Shown here: positions 19,227 to 27,525 of the stretch, one piece after another
How the letters are laid out: the number at the start of each line of letters is the position of its first letter
Numbering within the stretch: the stretch's first letter is position 1
Source: Candidatus Helarchaeota archaeon
GTDB lineage: Archaea > Asgardarchaeota > Lokiarchaeia > Helarchaeales > HEL-GB-A
Direction of reading: 5' to 3'
Assembly: GCA_016840125.1 (NCBI GenBank)
Contig: JAEOSY010000533.1
Location: 1-60,074 of the forward strand
DNA: 60,074 bases
Position numbers and translations under genes: made by a program
Notes under the pieces: model-generated
What the model was told of the DNA's origin: nothing
Database searches by the model: none
Seen by the model: only the letters and a program-made list of their open reading frames with translations

Positions 19227-20792
19227 TTAGCTAAAATGCTTTTCAGTGAGTTTTTTCGCTGGGGAAAACACGCGCAGGTCAAAGGGACCACCAACTAGTA
19301 GTTCTCCAAAGAACTCCTGAAATTCCTCAAGAAACGCCTGTGCTTTTTGGCGAATTACGTTAAGTTCCTTCAGCGAGATGACTGCCACCAAAATTTTTGG
19401 ACTTTCTTCAATGATGATTGTAAATCCCTCTTGTTTTACAACTTTGAGGGGATTCTTATTTCGGGCAGCCTCTTGGAGCAGCGACGAAACCGCAACTAAC
19501 GCGCCCCCCAGCAACGCATCATCCACACAATAATTCCCTTCTTGGATTTCACATAAGTCTTGGGTATAAATGGGTACTCCCGATCTTAGGAGGACGTAAA
19601 CATATTGGATTGCCCCTTTCCACTCCAATTCATCCCGAGAGGGGAGCGTTTCTTTTACTTGTGAGATTGAGAAAGAAGCGACTACAAACACAAAAAGTAA
19701 AAGAATCGTTAGGTAGGCAGGATCAATTTTAATAACTTGTCTCAAAACCTCTCCGAGAACTACACCACCAACACAACCTAATCCAAGGAGGGCAATAAAA
19801 ATATAACCATTATCTCGTAAGTATTTCTGCTCAGGTAATTCAATAAAACATGTATATGCACCTACAATAGTCAGGGCCAAGCCTATCGCCAGGATAATGG
19901 GAAAAATATACACAAGTAATGTTAGTGTAAGTTCAAGAAATGAGAGTAATAAGAAAGCGAGAGCCTGTATACTTAATCCAAGTAAAATGGATGATCTTCT
20001 CCCAAAATTATCAGTTAAAACTCCACTACTCAAATAAAATACTATTAATAAAACGGAAAGAACTATTATGAATAGATTTAGATGATCGATTAACCACCCT
20101 TTTATCTCCAAGATTAAAATGGTGGAGTAATATGAATTTGTGAAGAAGAATCCAGCAAAAAAAGCCAGAGCGAGTGCTGGTAAATTCTCTTTTCTCTTAA
20201 AATATTTACGAAGGTTTAAATTTTCTTGTGGGGGAATATTAATTGAATCCCTACCTTTTAGAATAAAAATCGCAATTATAAGAAACAAAGTAAGAAAAAA
20301 ACTTATATAAAGCCAGATATTGGCAGCAAGATCGACGAGCGTTCCGGTCAAAATAATTACAGCAACTAACCCGAAGCCTAAACCATATATCCTTCCGTTA
20401 TATTTTGGATCGTCAAGAAAAAATGAAAGCATCAATTGAATGAACCCAAAACTCGCACCAATAAAAAATCCAGCCCCAAACAGACATAAAAATATAAACC
20501 ACTGTTGAGTAATTATGACGAGACAGATGAAGAAGAAAACCATTAAACCCGAACATATAATTAGCCCACTAAATGGATTCCATCTCTTCCCAAACTTCAA
20601 TCCAAATAATGCCCCTATAGACACTCCCAAATAATGAGCAACTACGAGAGCAATTGGTAATCCATTGCTAACTATCACTGAAAATTCAAAAATGAAATGT
20701 AACGTCCAAACCAATCCCGCCCAGAAAATCGCACTAAAAACTATTAATCCTGCCCGGGAGAACAATTTACTTGTTGGTGGTAAGATTCTCAA
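19227..20792 (-). CDS. MFS-like transporter with shared cytoplasmic C-terminal domain
   Basis: A 521-residue protein with about 12 membrane helices in two halves. The central loop carries GVLTDNFGRRSSILLG, a form of the MFS signature that normally sits between helices 2 and 3 of a half. The last about 120 residues are the same soluble domain as in the 18015 and 24388 genes (VDDALLGGALVAVSSLLQEA). The whole chain, including the opening ILPPTSKLFSR, is paralogous to the 24388 gene. The start is TTG with a strong GAAGGAGAT SD; no nearby ATG. The substrate is unknown; the extra domain suggests regulated transport or a receptor-like (transceptor) role. Confidence 0.68.
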   Translation of the reverse strand: MRILPPTSKLFSRAGLIVFSAIFWAGLVWTLHFIFEFSVIVSNGLPIALVVAHYLGVSIGALFGLKFGKRWNPFSGLIICSGLMVFFFICLVIITQQWFIFLCLFGAGFFIGASFGFIQLMLSFFLDDPKYNGRIYGLGFGLVAVIILTGTLVDLAANIWLYISFFLTLFLIIAIFILKGRDSINIPPQENLNLRKYFKRKENLPALALAFFAGFFFTNSYYSTILILEIKGWLIDHLNLFIIVLSVLLIVFYLSSGVLTDNFGRRSSILLGLSIQALAFLLLSFLELTLTLLVYIFPIILAIGLALTIVGAYTCFIELPEQKYLRDNGYIFIALLGLGCVGGVVLGEVLRQVIKIDPAYLTILLLFVFVVASFSISQVKETLPSRDELEWKGAIQYVYVLLRSGVPIYTQDLCEIQEGNYCVDDALLGGALVAVSSLLQEAARNKNPLKVVKQEGFTIIIEESPKILVAVISLKELNVIRQKAQAFLEEFQEFFGELLVGGPFDLRVFSPAKKLTEKHFS

Positions 20793-21040
20793 TTTTATTA
20801 TATCTCCTTCTTTCGAAATTTTAGGCTGTTTAAGACTTAGTCAAAGTATGAGAAATTGATTAAATCCTATGCGGAATATAAAATTTAAGTATTCAGTTAC
20901 AGTCTTTTGGTGTGAAAAAAGTACAAGTATGGCTCAATTTTGTCCTTCAAGCCGCTTGCCGCTTCCCCTAACCAGATCATTTTAGGAGTTATCAAAAATT
21001 TTGGGTGAATTGAGAAGAATGTAGCAGAGGAGAGATAGGT

Positions 21041-22027
21041 TTGATTAATATCGGTATAGTTGGATTAGGTTTTATTGGTCAATTTCACGCGGAAAATATC
21101 AGAAAAAATAAAACCGCTCGATTATCGGGTGTCTGTGATACAAGGTCTAATCTCTGCCAGAACTATGCAGAGAAATATTCCTGTGAACCCTCCCAGAACT
21201 ATCAAGAATTAATAGAAGGTGGAGGGCTTGATGCGATCTACGTTTGTACCCCGAATGCATATCACACGGACATTGTATTAAAAGCGGTAAAGCACAATTT
21301 ACATATTTTCTCTGAGAAGCCAATGGCGACTACGCTTGACGAAGCCAAAGCGATTCAAGCTGCCGTAAAAGGGAATACCAAAATTAAGTACCAAGTCGGG
21401 CATAACAGACGATTCGCTCCAGCCTATAAAAAATTGAAGGAATTAATTGATTCAAAAGTTACACCCTACGTTGGCCATGTGAAAATGATGCGCGGGGGGC
21501 TAAAAACTCCGACCTGGGTGAATGATCCGAAAATATCGGGTGGTTTTCTTTACGAAAGCACTATACATGTTTTAGATTCAATCGATTATTTCTTTTCTGG
21601 GATTAAATCTGTGAGAGCCTATACAAGAAACAGATTATACAAGGATCAAATTGATGAAATTGTCTGTTTATTTCAAACTAAGAGCGACTCTCTAATTACC
21701 CTAACATCCGTGGGACACTCCACTTGGATAAAACCTTTTGAGCGATTCGAAATTGTGGGGGATCATTGCTGTATTGAAACACAAGAAATGGACCGTCTCA
21801 TCTACTCCCCAACACTTGAACCCTCTAATGGTGATATCACTTATGATTTTAATCAGTTATCTATTTCACAAAAATGGGGGTACGAGGAAGAAGATGATTT
21901 ATTCATTAATTCAATTTTAAATGATAGCCCAACCATTCTCAACGAGGATATCGGATTAAGAGCTGTTGAACTCGTCGAGGCGATTAAATCCTCTGCAAAA
22001 AAAAGCGGGGAAGATGTGATTTTATGA
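21041..22027 (+). CDS. Gfo/Idh/MocA-family NAD(P) dehydrogenase, probable inositol 2-dehydrogenase-like
   Basis: A 328-residue sugar or polyol dehydrogenase. The N-terminus has the Rossmann loop GIVGLGFIGQFH, then the family signature SEKPMATT (catalytic Lys), VGHNRRFAPAYKK, and a FLYESTIHVLDSIDYF segment carrying the catalytic His. It overlaps the next gene by four bases (ATGA), and that gene looks like an IolI-type isomerase, which argues that the substrate is an inositol or related cyclitol: oxidation to the 2-keto form, then isomerisation. The start is TTG after an AGGAGAGATAGG SD. Other Gfo/Idh substrates (glucose, sugar acids) remain possible, since the family is broad. Confidence 0.8.
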   Translation: MINIGIVGLGFIGQFHAENIRKNKTARLSGVCDTRSNLCQNYAEKYSCEPSQNYQELIEGGGLDAIYVCTPNAYHTDIVLKAVKHNLHIFSEKPMATTLDEAKAIQAAVKGNTKIKYQVGHNRRFAPAYKKLKELIDSKVTPYVGHVKMMRGGLKTPTWVNDPKISGGFLYESTIHVLDSIDYFFSGIKSVRAYTRNRLYKDQIDEIVCLFQTKSDSLITLTSVGHSTWIKPFERFEIVGDHCCIETQEMDRLIYSPTLEPSNGDITYDFNQLSISQKWGYEEEDDLFINSILNDSPTILNEDIGLRAVELVEAIKSSAKKSGEDVIL

Positions 22028-22836
22028 AATTGGGGATGAATCACGCTACTTTAATGAATACTCAAATACCCCTTTTCATGTGGGCCGTTTCAAAAGCGGG
22101 TTTTGAGGGTGTCGAACTAAGACGGGACCAAGTATTCGAGTATCTTAAATATCAGTCCATAAATGACCTCAAAAATTTATTCATTGATCAAGAGTTAGAA
22201 TGTCTCACGTTTAACGCCATTGAGCTGTTCTCTCTCTGTCCTGAAGCCGAGTTCAAAAAGATTCTATCATATACTAAAGAATTAATGGAAATTGGGACTA
22301 AAATTGGGTGTGATAAAATAATAGCGGTACCTAGCTTTCTTGAAACTCCACTCTCCGAAGAGGAGATCATTGCTCAAACTGTTGAGCGCCTAGGCGTGCT
22401 AACAAATCTCGCTGAAGAATACAATTTTAAACTAGGATTTGAACCCCTAGGATTCAAAAATTGCTCCGTCAGGAAGCTCGACCTTGCCCTGAGAATCATT
22501 GAAAATGAAAATTTGCCTGAAATTGGTCTTGTTATTGACACTTTTCATTATTTTTTAGGGGAACATAACCCGGGGGAGCTCAAGGAGATTGATGGGAGGA
22601 AAATTTGGCTTATCCATGTCAATGATTCCATCGAAAAACCATTAGACCAGTTACAGGATTCAGATCGAGTGTTCCCAGGTGAGGGTATCTTCCAATTAAA
22701 GGAGTTTATAGATAATTTAAAGAGTATCAAGTATGATGGATGGCTGTCATTGGAGCTTTTCAACGAGACTGTTTGGGAACGAGATCCATTTGTAGTTGCT
22801 AACGAATCTATGAGTGCTCTCAAAAAAATCATATAA
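22024..22836 (+). CDS. Sugar-phosphate isomerase/epimerase family TIM barrel, IolI-like
   Basis: A 270-residue xylose-isomerase-like TIM barrel. Divalent-metal ligands are visible in GFEPLG (Glu), VIDTFHYF (Asp and His), WLIHVND (His) and SLELFN (Glu). The segment from VIDTFHYF through DSDRVFPGEG to LELFN resembles Bacillus IolI (2-keto-myo-inositol isomerase) as I recall it. Translation is coupled to the preceding dehydrogenase by an ATGA overlap, so the pair probably performs consecutive steps. The following transporter completes a small uptake and catabolism module. Family assignment is firm; the exact substrate is inference. Confidence 0.78.
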   Translation: MKLGMNHATLMNTQIPLFMWAVSKAGFEGVELRRDQVFEYLKYQSINDLKNLFIDQELECLTFNAIELFSLCPEAEFKKILSYTKELMEIGTKIGCDKIIAVPSFLETPLSEEEIIAQTVERLGVLTNLAEEYNFKLGFEPLGFKNCSVRKLDLALRIIENENLPEIGLVIDTFHYFLGEHNPGELKEIDGRKIWLIHVNDSIEKPLDQLQDSDRVFPGEGIFQLKEFIDNLKSIKYDGWLSLELFNETVWERDPFVVANESMSALKKII

Positions 22837-22972
22837 CTCCTTCAGCCTAGGGGTAGGGACTAACTGAGATTGAATAGAAAACTATATTCCAATTCAGGAA
22901 AAATCTTTTTTAATTCAAAGTAGCTTCATAGAAAGGTAGAAATTAATCACAGAATTGAGATTGGATTGAAAG

Positions 22973-24334
22973 ATGGAGCTTGAAAATGTTCCCCCCGCGA
23001 CGACGGGGAGATTTGTAAGTTATGGGATGCCCCGATTAAGTACTTCAGCACTAATAGGCGTAATAGACTTTGGTTTGCTGGGACTTTATACTCTATATTT
23101 TGGCGTTGACGCCTTTTTGGCGGGTTTTGCTTTGGCTATGGGTAAATTAGCCATTGCCGCATCTCAGTTCTTGATGGGCTGGCTTTCCGATAAAACCAAC
23201 ACCCGAATTGGTCGAAGAAAGCCGTTCATGATCGTGGGAGCACCCGTTTTGGCTTTAACTTTCATATTTTTGCTTCTCCCTACAACTTTTTTATCCAGCC
23301 CTGGAACTATGACCTTATTTTTCTGGATGCTGATTTTTAACGTCCTCTTCCAGTTTTTTTATGGGGAATTGACTACTCCATATCAGTCTTGGATGGCTGA
23401 ACAGTTCATAGTGCACGATCGACCGAGAGCATCTGTATTTCAGAACATGTTTGGGTTCTTAGGAACTGCAGCAGGGATCGTTGCAGCTTTCCTTACAATG
23501 GGTGACGCGATAAATACTGATTTACCTATCAATGAACGTGTACTCTCACCCCTTTTTATCCCTTTCATGATTGTATTAGCTATTTTAGTGGTCGCTCTTT
23601 ATTATTTTTGCGCCTATGTAACTCCTGTGGAGCAAGTCAAAGGCGCCGAATCAAATTTTATAAAAGATATTAAAGATATAGCACGTGATAAAAACTTCAT
23701 CAAAGTATGTTTTTTACAGGGGATTGCATTTCTCGCTTGGGGAATGATTACGTCCCTTCTCTTTCCCTTCGTTCAAAATGTCTTAGGCTTAACAGGCAAC
23801 GGTTTATATATCGGAGCTGGGGTGCTATTTTTAGGTGTTATATTATTTCTATTTACATGGAAGAAATTCATTGATTTAAAAGGTAAGAAACAAACTATAT
23901 CAATAATTTTTCTGTTTGCTACGTGTGTACTTCCATTTTCTTTAGTGGGGCTTATTCCAGGTGATATTCATCTCGGGATTTCCATTGCAATCACTTTAGG
24001 AATCGCAGGCGCTATGGGGGGTTGGTATCTATTCCCCTATATATGGTATGCTGATTTAGCTGAGGATGCCAAACGACGTGGTGATCTTAAAGAAATAAAG
24101 GCAGGATTGTATGCTGGATTCCCCAACATTATCCTTAATATTTTCCAAGCAGCTTCCTTGTTTCTAATGTGTCTATTTTTAAGTTTACCAAATGTACCCG
24201 GGAAGGGTTATTCATATGGATATGTAATCTGGGGCGTCTGGTGTTCAATTATTATGTTTATCGGATTTCTTTTTATCAAGAAGTATATCAAGCTCGATTT
24301 TGAGTGGGAAAAAGACGTAAAAAAATCCGCTTAA
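22973..24334 (+). CDS. GPH-type (sugar/cation symporter, MFS) transporter
   Basis: A 453-residue membrane protein with about 12 helices. The loop after helix 2 reads LSDKTNTRIGRRKPFM, the hallmark of glycoside-pentoside-hexuronide and SLC45-like symporters. It lacks the extra soluble domain seen in the two leftward MFS-like proteins, and it ends soon after the last helix. It lies 136 bases after the IolI-like gene on the same strand, so it is probably the uptake partner of the dehydrogenase/isomerase pair, with an inositol or sugar as cargo. It is followed by a T-rich stretch that could end transcription. Confidence 0.8.
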   Translation: MELENVPPATTGRFVSYGMPRLSTSALIGVIDFGLLGLYTLYFGVDAFLAGFALAMGKLAIAASQFLMGWLSDKTNTRIGRRKPFMIVGAPVLALTFIFLLLPTTFLSSPGTMTLFFWMLIFNVLFQFFYGELTTPYQSWMAEQFIVHDRPRASVFQNMFGFLGTAAGIVAAFLTMGDAINTDLPINERVLSPLFIPFMIVLAILVVALYYFCAYVTPVEQVKGAESNFIKDIKDIARDKNFIKVCFLQGIAFLAWGMITSLLFPFVQNVLGLTGNGLYIGAGVLFLGVILFLFTWKKFIDLKGKKQTISIIFLFATCVLPFSLVGLIPGDIHLGISIAITLGIAGAMGGWYLFPYIWYADLAEDAKRRGDLKEIKAGLYAGFPNIILNIFQAASLFLMCLFLSLPNVPGKGYSYGYVIWGVWCSIIMFIGFLFIKKYIKLDFEWEKDVKKSA

Positions 24335-24365
24335 CTGGCTAAATAGACCAATTCTTGTGGGTACC

Positions 24366-24380
24366 AATTTTTTTCTTTAT
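24366..24380 (+). terminator. T-rich putative terminator after the transporter gene
   Basis: A TTTTTTTCTTTATT run begins about 30 bases after the transporter stop, just before the convergent MFS-like gene. Archaeal RNA polymerase terminates at T-tracts without needing a hairpin, so this is a plausible 3' end for the 21041-24334 operon. Confidence 0.4.
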
Positions 24381-24387
24381 TCTCTGT

Positions 24388-25959
24388 TCATTTGAAATAC
24401 CGTAAAATCAACCTATCCGCGGGTTTGAATATCGCAATATTTCCTGTCCAAGGCTCCAGGAAATCGTGAAAAATATCCTCAAATTCACCAACGAAGTCTT
24501 CAAGCTTTTTATGCAATATTTTAAGGTCTTTTGTCGATAAGAGCGCAGTAATTGTATGTGCTCCATGCTTGAGGATTAATTTTGAATCCTTCTGGCTGAG
24601 AACTTCTAATTTTTCTGCACTCTTTGTCACTTCCTGCACCAAGGCGATAACTCCTGTGAGGGCCCCCGATATTAAGTCCCGATCAATAAGGTCTTGATCG
24701 ATAAACGGATGTTCAAGTAAGCATATTCCATTTTCATTAATAACAAAGAGATGTTGAACACAAGCCCTCCATTCTAATTCGTCCTTAGAGAGCAGCGTTT
24801 CTTTTAATTGCGATATTGAGAGCGTTGCTAGTACGAAGATAAATAGTAACATAACAGTTAAGTAAGCTGGTTCAATAAGAATTACACCCCTGAATACTTC
24901 TCCTATAATAACTCCTCCAATGCAACCTAAACCCACAAACCAACACGCTAAGATGCTGCTACTATTCCTCAAATATTCAAGTTTTGGTAATTCTGCAAAG
25001 GATAAATAAGCTCCCACTGTAATCATCGCAAATCCTACTCCCAGGATAATTGGAAAAATATACAGGAGTGCTGTAAGATTGATATCTAGGAATCCTAGGA
25101 GTAAAAATGCAAGAGCTTGAATGCTAATACCCAACAGAATCGTAAATCTTCTACCAATGCTATCTAACATTACACCAACAAAGGGTGTTACGATTGTAGC
25201 TGCAAGGAAAAGAATGATTACGAAGAGATATAGGTTATTTGGGTTAGCCAATGCCCCTTCTGATTCTAAAATCAATACGGTGATGTAGTATGTATTTGTT
25301 GTAAAAAATCCAACAAAAAAAGCGAGGGAAATTTGTGGTAAATATTCTCTTTGTCTGAAATAATAACCTAGATTAAGCCGTTTTTGGGGGGGTTCCCTAA
25401 TCTCACTTCTGGCATAAACTGCGACTACTAAATTCACTAGAAATAAAATGAGAAAGTAAATTGGGAATAACCAGGATAAAATGTAGAAACTCATAACTGC
25501 ATGAACCGCAATAAGCAAAAAATAAAGAAGAAAGGATAAACTGTAGAACCGTCCAATAAATCTTCGGTATTCCAAAACATCAGCTAGCATTGGCACAAAA
25601 CTCCCATAATTTATTCCAATGCAAAGACCCAAACCAAATAAACATAGCGGTACCAACCACCCCAGCCAAACCTGGTTTATTGAGAGCAAACCGATGAGTA
25701 AAGCAACAAAACTACCACCAGAGATTAAATATACTCGAAAATGATTCGAGTTGAAGAGCAACTTAATTACAATGAAACCCCCAATTATCAATCCTAAGAA
25801 ATGGAAAATTACGAAATAGAAAGGGAGGTTAAGTTGGATAATTACCCAGAATTCAAAAATAAAATGTAAACCATAAATTAGGCTTCCTACTGCACTAGAT
25901 CCTGTTCCAAATATCATTCGTTTCTTTGATAATTTATCGGTTGGTGGAAAGATCTTCAA
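24388..25959 (-). CDS. MFS-like transporter with shared cytoplasmic C-terminal domain (paralogue)
   Basis: A 523-residue paralogue of the 19227 gene: same N-terminal IFPPTDKLSKK, about 12 membrane helices, the MFS-type loop GVMLDSIGRRFTILLG and the same about 120-residue soluble tail. The tail follows an ELEWR linker and contains DRDLISGALTGVIALVQEV, then ends with FKPADRLILRYF. The start is TTG with a CAGGAG SD about ten bases upstream. The two copies flank the inositol-like operon on the opposite strand, which suggests local duplication. Cargo is unknown; the tail may sense a ligand or bind a small GTPase, by analogy to Roadblock/longin folds (inference). Confidence 0.68.
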   Translation of the reverse strand: MKIFPPTDKLSKKRMIFGTGSSAVGSLIYGLHFIFEFWVIIQLNLPFYFVIFHFLGLIIGGFIVIKLLFNSNHFRVYLISGGSFVALLIGLLSINQVWLGWLVPLCLFGLGLCIGINYGSFVPMLADVLEYRRFIGRFYSLSFLLYFLLIAVHAVMSFYILSWLFPIYFLILFLVNLVVAVYARSEIREPPQKRLNLGYYFRQREYLPQISLAFFVGFFTTNTYYITVLILESEGALANPNNLYLFVIILFLAATIVTPFVGVMLDSIGRRFTILLGISIQALAFLLLGFLDINLTALLYIFPIILGVGFAMITVGAYLSFAELPKLEYLRNSSSILACWFVGLGCIGGVIIGEVFRGVILIEPAYLTVMLLFIFVLATLSISQLKETLLSKDELEWRACVQHLFVINENGICLLEHPFIDQDLIDRDLISGALTGVIALVQEVTKSAEKLEVLSQKDSKLILKHGAHTITALLSTKDLKILHKKLEDFVGEFEDIFHDFLEPWTGNIAIFKPADRLILRYFK

Positions 25960-26020
25960 TTTAAAAAACTCCTGACAACTTCTCTACAATAGGACTAGAT
26001 GAATTAATCATAAAAAGGTG

Positions 26021-26030
26021 TTATAAATTA
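26021..26030 (+). promoter_or_regulatory. TATA-box candidate before the orphan membrane protein
   Basis: TTATAAATTA lies about 25-35 bases upstream of the possible starts at 26050 (GTG) and 26059 (ATG). That spacing places transcription start at or next to the start codon, as in leaderless archaeal messages, and no clear SD is present. Confidence 0.45.
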
Positions 26031-26049
26031 TTATATTCTATTATTAAAA

Positions 26050-26766
26050 GTGGTTAAAATGGAAAACAAAGGTATTGTCCCAAACACTCCCATCAAAAAC
26101 TTCTTTTTAAAACGCGCAATAACCGTTGAAGAAGATAAATCAATTCATCGGAGAACCTTAAGGAATGCTTTTCTAGCAGCGACAATATATTCCGTTGCGT
26201 ATGGTATTTGGGAGTATTTTGTTGTCTATGATACTATTAGATTAGTTGATATTCTTGGTCCAGAAATTAATTGGGCAATTATGTATTCCGGACTTATCAT
26301 CACAGTCGCTTTAGCATCGCGCCTTAGTATTGAAAAAACTGTCCTGGGCTTATTTCATATGGCAATGCTTGAGGATGTCGTGTATTGGATGTGTCACTGG
26401 GCGAAAACTCAGGAATTTCCATACCCCGCGGGCAATTGGTGGGATTCATATTTTGCCTCCTATCGAGTATTGGGTGGATGGGGACAATCAGTTCCCTTCT
26501 GGCCTTGGGTACCCATATATTACTTTCCTGGGTTCGCAATGGTGATTACATACTATCTACTGGCCTATAAAGGAGCAATCTATGGCCGCATTTCGGCATG
26601 GATGATTGGCCCATTATTTCTCGCTATTATAGGGGGAACAATGGTGGATGATTTAGCTGCAACCTACATATTGATATTTCTTCCAATTGGTTTACTGTTC
26701 TATGCCTTTATAATAACCCTCTATTCGTATCGGAGGCTAGAAAACAAATCAGATAGTGATTCATAG
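26050..26766 (+). CDS. Orphan multi-helix membrane protein, function unknown
   Basis: A 238-residue protein (or 235 if it starts at the ATG at 26059) with about six membrane helices and a hydrophilic tail. I do not recognise a family. The centre has a cluster of conserved-looking polar residues (FHMAMLEDVVYWMCHW, with His, Glu, Asp and a Cys-His pair), followed by an aromatic-rich loop full of Trp and Pro, and later a GGTMVDDLAA helix. Buried His and acidic residues could bind metal or protons, which is speculation. It stands alone between leftward genes, with its own TATA-like element. Confidence 0.65.
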   Translation: MVKMENKGIVPNTPIKNFFLKRAITVEEDKSIHRRTLRNAFLAATIYSVAYGIWEYFVVYDTIRLVDILGPEINWAIMYSGLIITVALASRLSIEKTVLGLFHMAMLEDVVYWMCHWAKTQEFPYPAGNWWDSYFASYRVLGGWGQSVPFWPWVPIYYFPGFAMVITYYLLAYKGAIYGRISAWMIGPLFLAIIGGTMVDDLAATYILIFLPIGLLFYAFIITLYSYRRLENKSDSDS

Positions 26767-26820
26767 CGATTAATCTTTGTTTATGACGTGAAGTGGTAGT
26801 TTCAGGACATTCGAAGTATT

Positions 26821-27411
26821 TTACCAGCTGTCAGGTTTGCAAAGAATCTGTTTTACTCGTAGATCTAGAAAATTTGTGGTGTACGCTGGACGAATTAACG
26901 TGACCGTGTCAGCACCGCGCCCGGTCCCTGCGATAGCAAGGATCTTATCCGCTTTCTCGCACGAGATCAGACCTGCATCAGCAGCCATTAAGGTCATTTC
27001 AACACAGACTTTCAACCCATCCCCAAAGACTGAGCGAAGCATTCGGGCAATGATTTCTACAGGCGTATGGACTTTCATGGCTTTTCGAAAAGAACGCGAG
27101 ACGCCAGAAAAGGCATGAATACCCGTTAAGATAGTAGCTTTTAATTGGATTTTATCACGGTTCTCAGGTAAAAACTCCTGAAAATTCGTCTTAACAAAAC
27201 CCGTTGCATGGGTCACGATTATCAGATTATATTTGGTTGGGTCGAAGACCTCAATCAATTTTAATCCCGTAGCTCCGGTCGTCGATGCAACAATAATATC
27301 TTTGATGTTATTTTTCTCTGCATAGGCTTTAGCAATCTGCAACGCCTCATCCGTGTTAGCAGGTCCGGCATTTTCAAAATATACAACTTCAAATTTTGGA
27401 ATATATTCCAC
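26821..27411 (-). CDS. Pyruvate kinase alpha/beta (C-terminal) domain-like protein
   Basis: A 196-residue stand-alone protein of the COG1751 type. The fold matches the C-terminal domain of pyruvate kinase without the catalytic barrel: a DIIVASTTGATGLKLIEVF segment, NLIIVTHATGF, then a KADKILAIAGTGRGADTV loop near the end, comparable to an effector phosphate-binding site. It cannot be a pyruvate kinase by itself. It is divergent from the AMP phosphorylase gene with 114 bases between, so the two may share regulation. Its role is unknown; a regulatory or ligand-sensing function is likely for this family. Confidence 0.78.
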   Translation of the reverse strand: MEYIPKFEVVYFENAGPANTDEALQIAKAYAEKNNIKDIIVASTTGATGLKLIEVFDPTKYNLIIVTHATGFVKTNFQEFLPENRDKIQLKATILTGIHAFSGVSRSFRKAMKVHTPVEIIARMLRSVFGDGLKVCVEMTLMAADAGLISCEKADKILAIAGTGRGADTVTLIRPAYTTNFLDLRVKQILCKPDSW

Positions 27412-27525
27412 CTTCTTTTCATTTTGGCTATTATTATTAATTTAAACCTAAAAAATGTTTGCTGTCACTTTATAAGGTACGAACGGACAATAATACTTCT
27501 AACCCTTTGTTAATACGGTGAGGAT

